Assembly (NCBI GenBank): GCA_023436775.1
Contig: JAEZHW010000006.1
Span: forward strand, 1 to 64,000
Origin: Actinomycetes bacterium
GTDB lineage: Bacteria > Actinomycetota > Actinomycetes > Actinomycetales > Microbacteriaceae
Length of the DNA stretch: 64,000 bases
Direction: 5' to 3'
Position 1 is the stretch's first letter. Every line of letters starts with the position of its first letter. The notes under the pieces were generated by a model that made no database searches, was not told the origin of the DNA, and saw only the letters and a program-made list of their open reading frames with translations. Of this stretch, positions 1 through 8,051 are shown one piece after another. A program made the position numbers and the translations under genes.

Positions 1-43
1 GGACACAGCAGTGTCCTCGGCCACCAATGACGGGAGGCACCCC

Positions 44-361
44 ATGAGCGACACCGTGCAGCGCAACGTCGAGGCTCGCCGCTTCGAACTGATCCGTGAC
101 GGCGTCGTCGCGGGATTCATCGACTACCGCGAGCGTGACGACAACCAGATCTGGTTCACGCACACCGAGGTGGACGCTGCCTTTGCGGGGCAAGGCCTGG
201 CCACGATCCTGACGCAGGGCGCCGTCGAACACGCCCTCGCTGATCCAGACGCGGTGCTCGTCCCTGCCTGCCCCTACACCCGCACCTGGCTCAAGAAGCA
301 CCCCGAGTTCGAGGATCGCGTCGACGAGTCGCCGCTGCCGCCCGAATCCGAGCACAGCTAG
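44..361 (+). CDS. Small GNAT-family N-acetyltransferase (YjdJ/Acetyltransf_CG type)
   Basis: About 105 residues. The size and pattern (ELIRDGVVAGFIDYR, then FTHTEVDAAFAGQGLA, then a C-terminal CPYT with a hydrophobic tail) match the short stand-alone GNAT proteins that probably acetylate a small molecule or protein with acetyl-CoA. The G-Q-G-L-A segment is the acetyl-CoA pyrophosphate loop. CPYT followed by W-x-x-x-H-P-E is typical of this subgroup. An in-frame upstream ATG at 11 exists, but the start at 44 has a GGGAGG ribosome site at 32-37, so I chose 44. The pirin gene follows after 5 nt, so the two are probably co-transcribed. The substrate is unknown. Confidence 0.85.
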   Translation: MSDTVQRNVEARRFELIRDGVVAGFIDYRERDDNQIWFTHTEVDAAFAGQGLATILTQGAVEHALADPDAVLVPACPYTRTWLKKHPEFEDRVDESPLPPESEHS

Positions 362-366
362 CCATC

Positions 367-1380
367 ATGAGCAACTTGGCGGCACACCCGGACGAGTCCT
401 CGCTGCTCGGCGATGTCTGCCTGCAGCCGGAACTCCACCTGGTGCCGACCCGTGAGGTACCCCTCGGTGGCATCCGCGCCATCACGGTGCGACGCACCCT
501 GCCCGACCGCACCCTGCCGGTCGTTGGCCCCTGGTGCTTCCTCGATGCTTTCGACTCCGAGGCGGACGCCATGACGGTGCTTCCCCACCCACACACGGGG
601 CTGCAGACCGTCACCTGGCCGCTGGATGGCGAGATTCGCCACCGCGATAGCTTGGGATCCGACCTGGTGCTGCGCCCCGGTCAACTGAACCTGATGACCA
701 GTGGCCGCGGTATCGCGCACTCCGAATTCAGCCTGCCCGCGACTGGGCGGCTGCGAGGACTCCAACTCTGGGTAGCGCTCCCCCGCGAGGCCGCCGATGG
801 GCCAGCGCACTTCGATCACTACGACGCGCTGCCGGCCGTGACTGGCCCAGGATTCGAGGGCATGGTCATCATGGGCGAATTCGCTGGCGTCGCCTCACCC
901 GCCCGGACCTTCTCGCCGCTGGTGGGTGCCGAACTGCGGCTCACCGGTGTCAACACAGCCCTGCCGCTGCGTCCGGACTGGGAATACGCGCTCATGGTCA
1001 TCGACGGGGATGCGGCCTCGGCACCGGCACTGATCGAGGGCGAGGCCACCCTAGCGCCGGGGGCGCTGCTCTTCCTCGGTCGCGGACGCGAGGCCGTCAG
1101 CGTGGCCGGCGCCGTCGGCGCACGTCTGCTGCTGCTCGGCGGCGCACCACTGGCCGACGATCTGGTGATGTGGTGGAACTTCGTCGGGCGCAGCCATGAA
1201 GAGATCGTTGCTGCTCGGGATGCCTGGGAATCCGGCTCCGACCGCTTCGGTTCGGTTGACGGGCACGACGGCCTGCGCATCCCGGCACCACCGATGCCGA
1301 ACGTCCGCCTGACCCCACGCCGCCGCCGCGGTCCGCTCGCCGCTCACCCCACCGGTGGCAGGAACCCCTCAGCGGGCTGA
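367..1380 (+). CDS. Pirin family bicupin protein
   Basis: 337 residues. The N-terminal cupin carries the diagnostic pirin block: H-P-H-T-G-L-Q-T-V, then G-E-I-x-H-R-D-S-L-G, then G-I-A-H-S-E. The conserved histidines and glutamate bind a single Fe in characterised pirins. The second cupin is divergent. Bacterial pirins have been described as quercetinases or as regulators of central enzymes; nothing here decides the role. It lies 5 nt after the acetyltransferase and 37 nt before the flavin module. The ribosome site is weak. Confidence 0.88.
   Translation: MSNLAAHPDESSLLGDVCLQPELHLVPTREVPLGGIRAITVRRTLPDRTLPVVGPWCFLDAFDSEADAMTVLPHPHTGLQTVTWPLDGEIRHRDSLGSDLVLRPGQLNLMTSGRGIAHSEFSLPATGRLRGLQLWVALPREAADGPAHFDHYDALPAVTGPGFEGMVIMGEFAGVASPARTFSPLVGAELRLTGVNTALPLRPDWEYALMVIDGDAASAPALIEGEATLAPGALLFLGRGREAVSVAGAVGARLLLLGGAPLADDLVMWWNFVGRSHEEIVAARDAWESGSDRFGSVDGHDGLRIPAPPMPNVRLTPRRRRGPLAAHPTGGRNPSAG
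1227..1252 (+). promoter_or_regulatory. Possible SigH/SigR-class promoter inside the pirin gene
   Basis: GGAAT at 1227-1231 (preceded by G), an 18-nt spacer, then GTT at 1250-1252: the GGGAAT-N18-GTT pattern of SigR/SigH promoters. It would start transcription about 160 nt before the FMN-binding lipoprotein. A chance match of this degeneracy is expected about once in a window this size, so confidence is low. Confidence 0.2.
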
Positions 1381-1404
1381 TAGGAAGCCGGCGAGCTGAG
1401 CCGA

Positions 1405-1410
1405 TAGATT
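1405..1410 (+). promoter_or_regulatory. -10 hexamer TAGATT, leaderless layout
   Basis: TAGATT ends exactly 7 nt before the ATG at 1418 and there is no Shine-Dalgarno. This is the spacing of a transcript starting at, or next to, the start codon. Confidence 0.5.
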
Positions 1411-1417
1411 CGAAGGC

Positions 1418-1936
1418 ATGGATCGCTCTGCACTCCCTGCCCCGGTCGGCCCACACGCCGTGTCAGTGCCACCCACTCGTACGGCACGTGTAGTCCGCAC
1501 CTGCGGGGCGCTGCTTGGCGTCTCTATGGCACTGGCAGGCTGTGCCCCCGCCGAGCGTCCGGGCATCGACCAGCGACCAACCCAGCCGCAGGCCACTCCG
1601 GAACAGCCAGCAGCCGAGCCCGACCCGGCATCGCCGTATGCAGACGGCAACTACCAGGCCAGCGCCACCTATCGCGCCCCGAGCGGCAACGACGAACCAG
1701 TGAGCGTGGCACTGACCCTGCAGGGCGGTGTGATCACCGACATCACCGTCACCCCGGGCGCCCACCACCCGACCTCAATCCAGTACCAGACCAAGTTCGC
1801 TGGCGGCATCGCTCAGGTCGCCGTTGGCCGGGCTATCGACAGCTTGCAGGTCACCCGCGTGGCCGGGTCGTCCTTTACCAGCGGCGGCTTCAACAAGGCC
1901 ATCGAACAGATCAAGTCGGACGCCCTTGGCGGGTAG
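1418..1936 (+). CDS. FMN-binding domain lipoprotein
   Basis: 172 residues. Residues 1-42 form a lipoprotein signal ending in A-L-A-G-C (lipid-modified Cys-42). A Pro/Gln-rich linker follows, then an FMN_bind domain (about 68-172) beginning Y-A-D-G-N-Y and ending S-S-F-T-S-G-G-F-N-K-A-I. In NqrC/RnfG/PplA-type domains a Thr or Ser in the last segment takes covalent FMN from ApbE. The protein is predicted to be anchored outside the membrane as an electron carrier. The next gene is ApbE, the enzyme that attaches FMN, and the third is an NqrB/RnfD-reductase fusion, which supports the assignment. The start is supported by the -10 hexamer 7 nt upstream. Confidence 0.88.
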   Translation: MDRSALPAPVGPHAVSVPPTRTARVVRTCGALLGVSMALAGCAPAERPGIDQRPTQPQATPEQPAAEPDPASPYADGNYQASATYRAPSGNDEPVSVALTLQGGVITDITVTPGAHHPTSIQYQTKFAGGIAQVAVGRAIDSLQVTRVAGSSFTSGGFNKAIEQIKSDALGG

Positions 1937-2807
1937 TTGGCGCTTTGAGGCCATCGGCACGGTGTGGACCATCGACACCGAGGCCAATCTCGCCCCCGCC
2001 ACGCAGCAGGCCGTCACCGCCTGCATCGACGAATTCGACCAGGCCTGGTCCCGGTTCCGCCCCGACTCCCTCGTCTCAATCGCGCGCGAATCCGGCGCGC
2101 CCGTGGATGTTCCGGCATCATCGGCGCGGCTGCGAGACCTGTTCCAGCAGCTCGCCGAGGTCACTGACGGCGCGCTCTCGGCCGCCGTGGGTGGACAACT
2201 CGAGGCGCTCGGCTACGACGCCGAATATTCGCTTGGCCGCACGCCCGCGGTCGATGCACCGCTTCGGACTGACCTGGGCACCATCGTGCGCTGGGATGAC
2301 CGCATCCTGCAGGTCGCGCCCGGCACGCTGCTCGACGTCGGTGCCGTCGGCAAGGGGCTGCTGGTGGATCTCGTCGCCACGGTGCTTTTCGAACACGGTC
2401 ACCGCAGCTACACCGTCGACGCCGGCGGCGACCTGGCGATCGCGGGCCGGACCGAGCGGGTCGCTCTGGAGGATCCGAGCGATCCCAGCCTCGCCATCGG
2501 GGTGATCGAGGTGCGCGACCGCGCGATTGCGGCCTCAGCGACGAACCGCCGCCGCTGGACCACAGCGGATGGCCGCGAGGTGCATCACGTGCTCGATGCT
2601 CGCACTGGCCTGCCGGTGACCGATGTCCTAGCGACCTGGGCGATCGCACCGGATGCGGCGAGCGCGGACGCCCTGGCCAGTGCCCTGTTCTTCTGCTCCG
2701 CGATCGAGCTGCCCCAACGCTGGGGCGGCGAAGTTGAGTGCGCCCGGCTGCTGCCGGGAAATCTGATCGAATACTCGCCCGGGTTTAGGGAAGCATGGTT
2801 GCTATGA
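1926..2807 (+). CDS. apbE: ApbE-family FMN transferase
   Basis: ApbE uses FAD to attach FMN to Thr/Ser of FMN_bind proteins. Visible family features: N-terminal F-E-A-I-G-T, the D-x-x-x-S-R-F segment, L-D-V-G-A-V-G-K-G (FAD site), D-A-G-G-D-L-A near the middle, and H-H-V-L-D-A-R-T-G-L-P before a C-terminal D-A-x-A-S-A-L. Length is about 293 residues. No good ATG exists at the right place. TTG at 1926 puts the start just before the conserved G-T motif and overlaps the lipoprotein stop by 11 nt; an ATG at 1824 is too far upstream. The 3' end overlaps the next gene by ATGA. No signal peptide is visible, so it may act at the membrane with its partners or need another export route. Confidence 0.9.
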   Translation: MAGSWRFEAIGTVWTIDTEANLAPATQQAVTACIDEFDQAWSRFRPDSLVSIARESGAPVDVPASSARLRDLFQQLAEVTDGALSAAVGGQLEALGYDAEYSLGRTPAVDAPLRTDLGTIVRWDDRILQVAPGTLLDVGAVGKGLLVDLVATVLFEHGHRSYTVDAGGDLAIAGRTERVALEDPSDPSLAIGVIEVRDRAIAASATNRRRWTTADGREVHHVLDARTGLPVTDVLATWAIAPDAASADALASALFFCSAIELPQRWGGEVECARLLPGNLIEYSPGFREAWLL

Positions 2808-4369
2808 CGAGGTTGTTGCGACTCCTTGGCGGCATGTCGATGTATCGACAGGTCACGATCAGTCTGGCCCTCATTGCTGGACTGACGGTGGCGATGGCCG
2901 CCTGGCCGATGGGCGCCGACGAAGCGGCGCTGGTGGGCTTCTTGCCGATTGAATTGCTTGCCTCGCTGGGAACGCTGCTGGCAGCCAGTCTGCTCGCCAA
3001 CTGGATCGCGGGCCTGATCACGCAGACGAGGCCGCATCATGAGTCCGCGCTCATCACCGGCCTGCTGCTGTACTGCATCGCCTTCCCCACCGACGAGTTG
3101 CCGTCACTGCTCGGCCTGGCGGTGCTGGCCTTCATCGCCGTGGCATCCAAGTGGGCCATTGCGGTGGGTGGCCGGCACCTGCTGAACCCAGCTGCCGCAG
3201 GCATGGTGGCGATGAGCGTGGTGACAAGCCTGACTGGTTGGTCCACGATTGACGGCCCAGTCCGCCCCACGTTTGGCGCCTGGTGGATCGGCTCGCCGGT
3301 GCTGCTGCCAGGGGTCGCCGTGCTCGGTGGGCTGTTGGTGTGGCGTCTGAAGGCCTGGTGGCCAGCAGCCTCGTACGCCATCGTCGCCATTGCGACCGCG
3401 ACCGTCAGCATCGCGCAGTTCGAACAGCCACTCCCTGCGCTCTGGCTGGCACTCGGCTCCAGCCCGATCCTCTTCGCTGCCGCATTCATGATCACCGAGC
3501 CATTGACGCTGCCGGCCCGTCACTGGCAGCAAGCGGTCGTGGCTGCAGTCGCAGCATTGGTGGCCTTCACACCATGGTCACTGGGTCCGTTCTTCGCCTC
3601 GCCGGAACTTGGCATCGTGGTCGGAAACGTGCTCGCCTTCGTGCTCAGCCCGCGCCGCGCAATGGCGCTGCGGCTGGAGCGCAGTCAGCGGCTCAGTCCC
3701 CGCAACGTGGAACTCGCGTTGACGCCGCTGCCTTCGGCGCTGGGCCGACCGCGCTTCATCGGCGGCAGCTACCTTGAGTTGCACTTGCCGCACCGCGGCA
3801 CCGACTTCCGCGGCAGTCGACGCGCCTTCAGTATCACGTCGGCGGCCGACGATCCCGAGGTTCGTATCGCGGTCCGCGTCGACGAGCGTTCCAGTAGTTT
3901 CAAGCGTCGCCTGATGGCCCTCGAACCGGGCACGGTGCTGCGCGCGACCTGGGTCGGCGGTGATTTCGCACTGCCAAGGGGCAAGGTATTGCTGGTGGCC
4001 GGCGGCATTGGCATTACGCCGTTCCTTGGTCAGCTGGCAGATGCCGCCAGTCAGCGCGAGGGCCTCAGCCGCGTCACGCTGATGTACCGTGCCAGCGTGG
4101 CCGATCAGCATGTTGCCCTCGACCGCCTCGCCGCGACCGGCGTTCGCGTCATTCTCAGCGGCGCACCGGTAGACGGAGCGCTTCCCGAGGGTTGGCAGCA
4201 CGCCGGTGCGGAACGGATTCAGGCAGCGCAGTTGCTGGAGCTTGTGCCAGACCTTGCTGAGCGCCGGGCCCTGGTCGCAGGGCCGCCCACGTTCATCGCT
4301 GCCTGGCGCTCCATGCTGCGCGGCATGGTTCGTGGTCGAGTACGCACCGACGCCTTCGTCGGGTACTAG
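2804..4369 (+). CDS. NqrB/RnfD-like membrane domain fused to FAD/NAD(P) reductase domain
   Basis: About 521 residues. The N-terminal ~290 residues hold many hydrophobic helices and the R-H-L-L-N-P-A-A-A-G-M block typical of RnfD/NqrB-like proteins. The C-terminal ~230 residues are a ferredoxin-NADP reductase module: R-A-F-S-I-T (FAD-binding R-x-[FY]-S), G-G-I-G-I-T-P-F (nucleotide loop) and a final A-G-P-P-T-F. The S/T-G-A-T covalent FMN site of true RnfD/NqrB is not seen. The protein probably passes electrons from NAD(P)H through the membrane to the flavinylated lipoprotein. Start at 2804 gives an ATGA overlap with apbE and an AGGGAAG site 10 nt upstream; the ATG at 2795 would have only 1 nt of spacing. 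Confidence 0.85.
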   Translation: MTRLLRLLGGMSMYRQVTISLALIAGLTVAMAAWPMGADEAALVGFLPIELLASLGTLLAASLLANWIAGLITQTRPHHESALITGLLLYCIAFPTDELPSLLGLAVLAFIAVASKWAIAVGGRHLLNPAAAGMVAMSVVTSLTGWSTIDGPVRPTFGAWWIGSPVLLPGVAVLGGLLVWRLKAWWPAASYAIVAIATATVSIAQFEQPLPALWLALGSSPILFAAAFMITEPLTLPARHWQQAVVAAVAALVAFTPWSLGPFFASPELGIVVGNVLAFVLSPRRAMALRLERSQRLSPRNVELALTPLPSALGRPRFIGGSYLELHLPHRGTDFRGSRRAFSITSAADDPEVRIAVRVDERSSSFKRRLMALEPGTVLRATWVGGDFALPRGKVLLVAGGIGITPFLGQLADAASQREGLSRVTLMYRASVADQHVALDRLAATGVRVILSGAPVDGALPEGWQHAGAERIQAAQLLELVPDLAERRALVAGPPTFIAAWRSMLRGMVRGRVRTDAFVGY

Positions 4370-4380
4370 GCCGACATGCC

Positions 4381-4412
4381 GGTGGGGACCGACCCAAGAG
4401 CCGGTCCCCACC
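4381..4412. terminator. Bidirectional hairpin between convergent genes
   Basis: Perfect 11-bp inverted repeat: GGTGGGGACCG at 4381-4391 and its complement at 4402-4412, with a 10-nt loop. It lies between the reductase gene and the convergent membrane protein. No T-run follows, which is common in actinobacteria. Confidence 0.75.
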
Positions 4413-4424
4413 GATAGGTGTGAC

Positions 4425-4994
4425 TTAGCGCTCGAACTTCCCGTTGAGCACGTACAGCACACCGGTGACCAGCACCGAGAGGGTGACACCCCAGATCACC
4501 CAGTCCGCCAGCAGCGCCTGCGCCGGGATCCAGAGGCCGATCGCGTACAGCAGCGCGAACAGACCCACCAGGAACAGCACGTACTTCGCCAAGCCCTTGG
4601 CAACGCCCTTGTTCAGAATCACATATGCGGCGACGAGCGCACCGACCGCGATCGCAGCCCATGCGAACTTCATTAGGTTGAAGCCCAGGCCGAAACCGTC
4701 CGCGCCACCGTTGGCCACCACGAGGCTGGCGATCGCGACCAAGATGAATCCGGTTGCAGCAGCGCCCAACGCAACCTTGCCCAGCAGGTTCGCTCCCACT
4801 GCACCGTTGGAGCCGGTCTGACCCCACGCGACGAAGAAGAAGCCGAGGCCGATCACAATGGTGCCGATCACACTCAGCCAGAAGCTGATTTCTCCCTCGA
4901 GTGGGTTGCTCAGCGCCAGCAGCAGCGCCCCCACTGCGAGACCACCGCCACCAAACAGACGCCAGTTCGCCGTTTCTGCAGACACATTCGTCAT
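4425..4994 (-). CDS. Polytopic membrane protein, unknown function
   Basis: About 189 residues with roughly six hydrophobic segments alternating with short loops (for example G-L-A-V-G-A-L-L-L-A-L, W-L-S-V-I-G-T-I-V-I-G-L). I do not recognise the family. The start at 4994 has an AAGGAAGGG site a few nt upstream; the longer reading frame upstream has no such signal. It is followed by the next minus-strand membrane gene about 80 nt upstream, similar in size and character, so the two may be related in role. Confidence 0.75.
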   Translation of the reverse strand: MTNVSAETANWRLFGGGGLAVGALLLALSNPLEGEISFWLSVIGTIVIGLGFFFVAWGQTGSNGAVGANLLGKVALGAAATGFILVAIASLVVANGGADGFGLGFNLMKFAWAAIAVGALVAAYVILNKGVAKGLAKYVLFLVGLFALLYAIGLWIPAQALLADWVIWGVTLSVLVTGVLYVLNGKFER

Positions 4995-5076
4995 TGAATG
5001 TCCCTTCCTTGGGAGGCCCGCATCGTCGCGGGCCACTTGCCGCCATTGTGGCCCAGTCGCGTGCCAAGCACCAGGG

Positions 5077-5691
5077 TTACGCCGCAACCGGCGCTACGGC
5101 ACGCCGTGCCACCTCCGCAGGCTGCGCGCTGGCAGCAAGAACACACAGCACGCCAAGGATCGCAACTGCGGCATTGATGCTGAACCCAATCAGGAACATC
5201 GATCCGCCGGACGGCTGCTGGCTGAACACCACATCGACAACAAGCAGCGCCGAGACCAACCCCAGCGTGGCGATACCGATGAGCAGGTGCGTGCCAACCG
5301 CACCAGACCGAGCCACGCCGATGGTCGCAGCACACGCCCCCACCAGGGCCACCAGGCCGGCGACCGCGGCGACCGGTGCCTGCGCTGCAGCGGGCAGCAC
5401 GGCGATGACACCGGGTGTGAACCACAACACACCGCCAAGCAATACGCCCAGGGTCGCCATCAGGCCGCCGCGAACCAGCCAGCGTCCAATCGTGGTGTCT
5501 GGCGTCGGCGCACTCACGGCCAGCCCCAGTAACCCCACAGCAGCGACCACGAGCGAGCTCGCCCATAGCACCGCGCCGAATGCACCCTGGAACAACCACA
5601 CACTCGCCATGGCAATCGCTGCCACGACCAAGACAACACCGCTCCACCGCAGGGCGACCGCTCCACCGCTGCGAACTGACGTTTCGACCAT
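5077..5691 (-). CDS. Polytopic membrane protein, unknown function
   Basis: About 204 residues, mostly hydrophobic, with about six predicted helices rich in Ala, Val, Leu and Gly and a short charged N-terminus. No recognisable motif. ATG at 5691 is preceded by GAGGGAG with good spacing and is preferred; in-frame ATGs at 5709 and 5739 are alternatives. It is upstream of the other membrane protein on the same strand. The 5740-5912 gap behind it is a divergent promoter region shared with the TPM-domain gene. Confidence 0.72.
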   Translation of the reverse strand: MVETSVRSGGAVALRWSGVVLVVAAIAMASVWLFQGAFGAVLWASSLVVAAVGLLGLAVSAPTPDTTIGRWLVRGGLMATLGVLLGGVLWFTPGVIAVLPAAAQAPVAAVAGLVALVGACAATIGVARSGAVGTHLLIGIATLGLVSALLVVDVVFSQQPSGGSMFLIGFSINAAVAILGVLCVLAASAQPAEVARRAVAPVAA

Positions 5692-5869
5692 TGCTGACTC
5701 CCTCGCCATTGCCTGGCACCTCGCTGTACCTACGGGCATCGTGTCGCCAGACTAAGCCCTCGTCACCGGTGGTGGCCACCAGCCATCCATGCCGCACCCA
5801 ACTGGCAGTCCACGCTGCGAACCGAATGTGAGCACCCCGCAGCCTTACGCCTCGTTGCCCTCCGCCTCG

Positions 5870-5875
5870 TAGAGT
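5870..5875 (+). promoter_or_regulatory. -10 hexamer TAGAGT for TPM-domain gene
   Basis: TAGAGT lies 37 nt before the ATG at 5913 in an otherwise non-coding gap. It would give a 5' leader of about 30 nt holding the GAGG ribosome site. Confidence 0.4.
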
Positions 5876-5912
5876 GGTCTGAGCAATTGCACACCAGCGA
5901 AGTTGAGGCAGC

Positions 5913-7979
5913 ATGCGTAGGTCACGAAGGTCCGTATTCGCCAGTGTTCTGCTCGCCTTGGGCATGACCGCGGTCGCCACCCCAGCGCTGGCAGAGCCCC
6001 CAGTGGACTTTGGTAGCGGCTACGTGGTGGATACGGTCGATGTGCTCTCGGATGCCGACGAGCGTCGACTGAGTGACGCGCTGGACCGCCTCGCCGAGCA
6101 GGAAGGCATCGTGCTACTGGTCGCGTACGTCGACGAGTTCGAGGCGCCGAGCGACTGGGATGCCTGGCTCGATGACACCTTCGTGATCAACCGGCTCGGC
6201 CAGAACAATGTGCTGCTGGCTATCGCGGTCGAGAGCCGGGATTTCGGTGTGTACGTGCACAACGATGGCCCACTCACGGATGACCAACTCGCGCGGGTGG
6301 AACAGGATTACCTCATTCCGGAACTCCGGAATGACCGCTGGCTGGCTGGCGGCATCGCCTACGCGCAGGGCCTCCAGGATGTCCTCGGCGGAACAAGCGG
6401 CCCCATCGACCCGGGCCCGTCGACGCCGGCAACGCCGGGGAACGACAGCGGAGTTCCCGGCTGGCTCTGGCTCTTGATTTTCGTCGTGCCGCCAATTGGC
6501 TTGATCATCCTTGCTGCTCGCAAGAAGGGTTCGCCTTCGAATGCCGCGCCCGAAGGCCTGAGCCAGAAGGAACTCGACGGACGCGTTGGCAGCGCCTTGG
6601 TGGCTGTCGACGATGCTCTCAGGTCCAGCGAGCAGGAACTCGGCTTTGCCGAAGCACAGTTCGGTACCGCTGCGGTCCGCGAGTTCACCACCGCCCTGAC
6701 CACGGCTCGCGAGAAGGTGCAGCGCGCCTTCACACTCAAGCAGCAGCTCGACGACGAGATTGAAGACAGTCCGCAGGACCGTCGCGCCTGGTCGCTCGAG
6801 ATCCTGGAACTGACCGCGGCCGCCTCGAAAGAACTCGAGGCCCAGGCTGAGTCCTTCGAGCAACTGCGCAAGCTCGAGGTGAATGTCGCCCCGGCCCTCG
6901 CCGACCTGCAGAAGAACATCACCTCGCTCTCGGGCGCGAGCGTCGAGGCCCAGGCTGCCCTCACCGCGTTGCAGCAGCGGTACTCCCCGGCCGCACTCAA
7001 CACGGTCGCGCAGAACCCGCAGCAGATCGCCGCACTGGTCCAGTTCGCCACCGAGCAGGCAGCGCAGGCCGAATCAGATATCGCCGCCGAGCAGCGCTCC
7101 AATGCGGCCATCGCGGTGCGCGCCGGCCAGCGCGCCGTCGCCCAAGCCGAGGCACTCCTGGCCAGCGTGGGGACCCTTGGCAAGGATCTTGACCAGGCCA
7201 TGGCCGCCCTGCCGAAGGCCACCGCGCAATTGCAGGCCAGCATTGCCGAGGCGCAAGCGCTCAGCCAGCAGCAGGCCCTTGACTCGGCCGCCGTCGGTGC
7301 GATTGCCGCGGCAGAGGCTGCGCTGCGCACAGCAAGCACGCAGGGCAACGCCAACCCGCTCAGCACCCTCAGCGACGTCGAGGCGCAACTCGCAGCCCTC
7401 AACCCGGTGGTACAGGCCGGTCGGACCGCTGCCGAGCGGAAGCGGCAACTCCAGGAGTCGCTGAGCCGAGCCCTCATCACGGCCCAGAGCCAGGTCCGCT
7501 CCGCCGAAGACTTCATCGGCACCCGTCGCGGTGGCGTGGGCGCGACTGCCCGAACTCGCCTCAGCGAGGCACAGCGCCACCTCGCCCTCGCGCAAGCCTC
7601 CAGCGGTGACCCGGAGCGTGCACTGCAGGAGGCCAAGACGGCTGGCCAGCTCGCCGAAACCGCCGTGCGTCTGGCGAACAACGACTTCTCCGGATACGGC
7701 AACCAGGGCTCGCAGACGAGCCTGTCCGACCTCCTCGGCGGCATGATTCTCGGCGATATCCTCAGCGGCAACAACCGTGGCAGTTACTCGCCGCCTCGCC
7801 GCAGCTCCGGCAGCGGATGGTTCAGCGGGGGATCGAGCAGCAGCTCGTCCTATCGCCGTTCTTCCGGCGGATTTGGTGGCAGCAGCCGTTCCTCCGGCGG
7901 TCGCTCCTCCGGCGGCTTCGGCGGCGGCGGACGCTCCAGTGGTGGTGGCGGCGGACGCTCCCGCGGCGGCCGCTTCTAA
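5913..7979 (+). CDS. TPM-domain membrane protein with coiled coil and Gly/Ser-rich tail
   Basis: 688 residues. Signal peptide to about residue 27 (T-P-A-L-A-E). TPM domain about 35-165, with the V-x-D-x-x-x-x-L-S-D and N-N-V-L-L-A-I-A-V-E-S-R-D features of this YgcG/TLP18-type fold. One membrane helix lies around 188-208 (G-W-L-W-L-L-I-F-V-V-P-P-I-G), followed by a basic stop and about 350 residues of Ala/Gln/Glu-rich predicted coiled coil. The tail is a low-complexity Ser/Gly/Arg stretch. The TPM domain is outside and the coiled coil inside. The next gene is PspA, itself a coiled-coil membrane-stress protein, so a joint envelope role is a reasonable inference. Confidence 0.88.
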   Translation: MRRSRRSVFASVLLALGMTAVATPALAEPPVDFGSGYVVDTVDVLSDADERRLSDALDRLAEQEGIVLLVAYVDEFEAPSDWDAWLDDTFVINRLGQNNVLLAIAVESRDFGVYVHNDGPLTDDQLARVEQDYLIPELRNDRWLAGGIAYAQGLQDVLGGTSGPIDPGPSTPATPGNDSGVPGWLWLLIFVVPPIGLIILAARKKGSPSNAAPEGLSQKELDGRVGSALVAVDDALRSSEQELGFAEAQFGTAAVREFTTALTTAREKVQRAFTLKQQLDDEIEDSPQDRRAWSLEILELTAAASKELEAQAESFEQLRKLEVNVAPALADLQKNITSLSGASVEAQAALTALQQRYSPAALNTVAQNPQQIAALVQFATEQAAQAESDIAAEQRSNAAIAVRAGQRAVAQAEALLASVGTLGKDLDQAMAALPKATAQLQASIAEAQALSQQQALDSAAVGAIAAAEAALRTASTQGNANPLSTLSDVEAQLAALNPVVQAGRTAAERKRQLQESLSRALITAQSQVRSAEDFIGTRRGGVGATARTRLSEAQRHLALAQASSGDPERALQEAKTAGQLAETAVRLANNDFSGYGNQGSQTSLSDLLGGMILGDILSGNNRGSYSPPRRSSGSGWFSGGSSSSSSYRRSSGGFGGSSRSSGGRSSGGFGGGGRSSGGGGGRSRGGRF

Positions 7980-8017
7980 TTCACCGACACCTACTCCCCC
8001 AGGCCTCAGAAACGCTC

Positions 8018-8023
8018 TAGGCT
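8018..8023 (+). promoter_or_regulatory. -10 hexamer TAGGCT for pspA
   Basis: TAGGCT lies 28 nt before the pspA ATG in the 72-nt gap after the TPM-domain gene. It would give a short leader carrying the GAAGGG ribosome site. Confidence 0.35.
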
Positions 8024-8051
8024 ACTTTCACCGACGAAGGGATCCACCACC

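Noticed and set aside
6359..7774. 471-codon frame antisense to the TPM-domain gene
   Set aside because: Shadow: Ala/Arg/Ser/Cys-rich translation with no domain.
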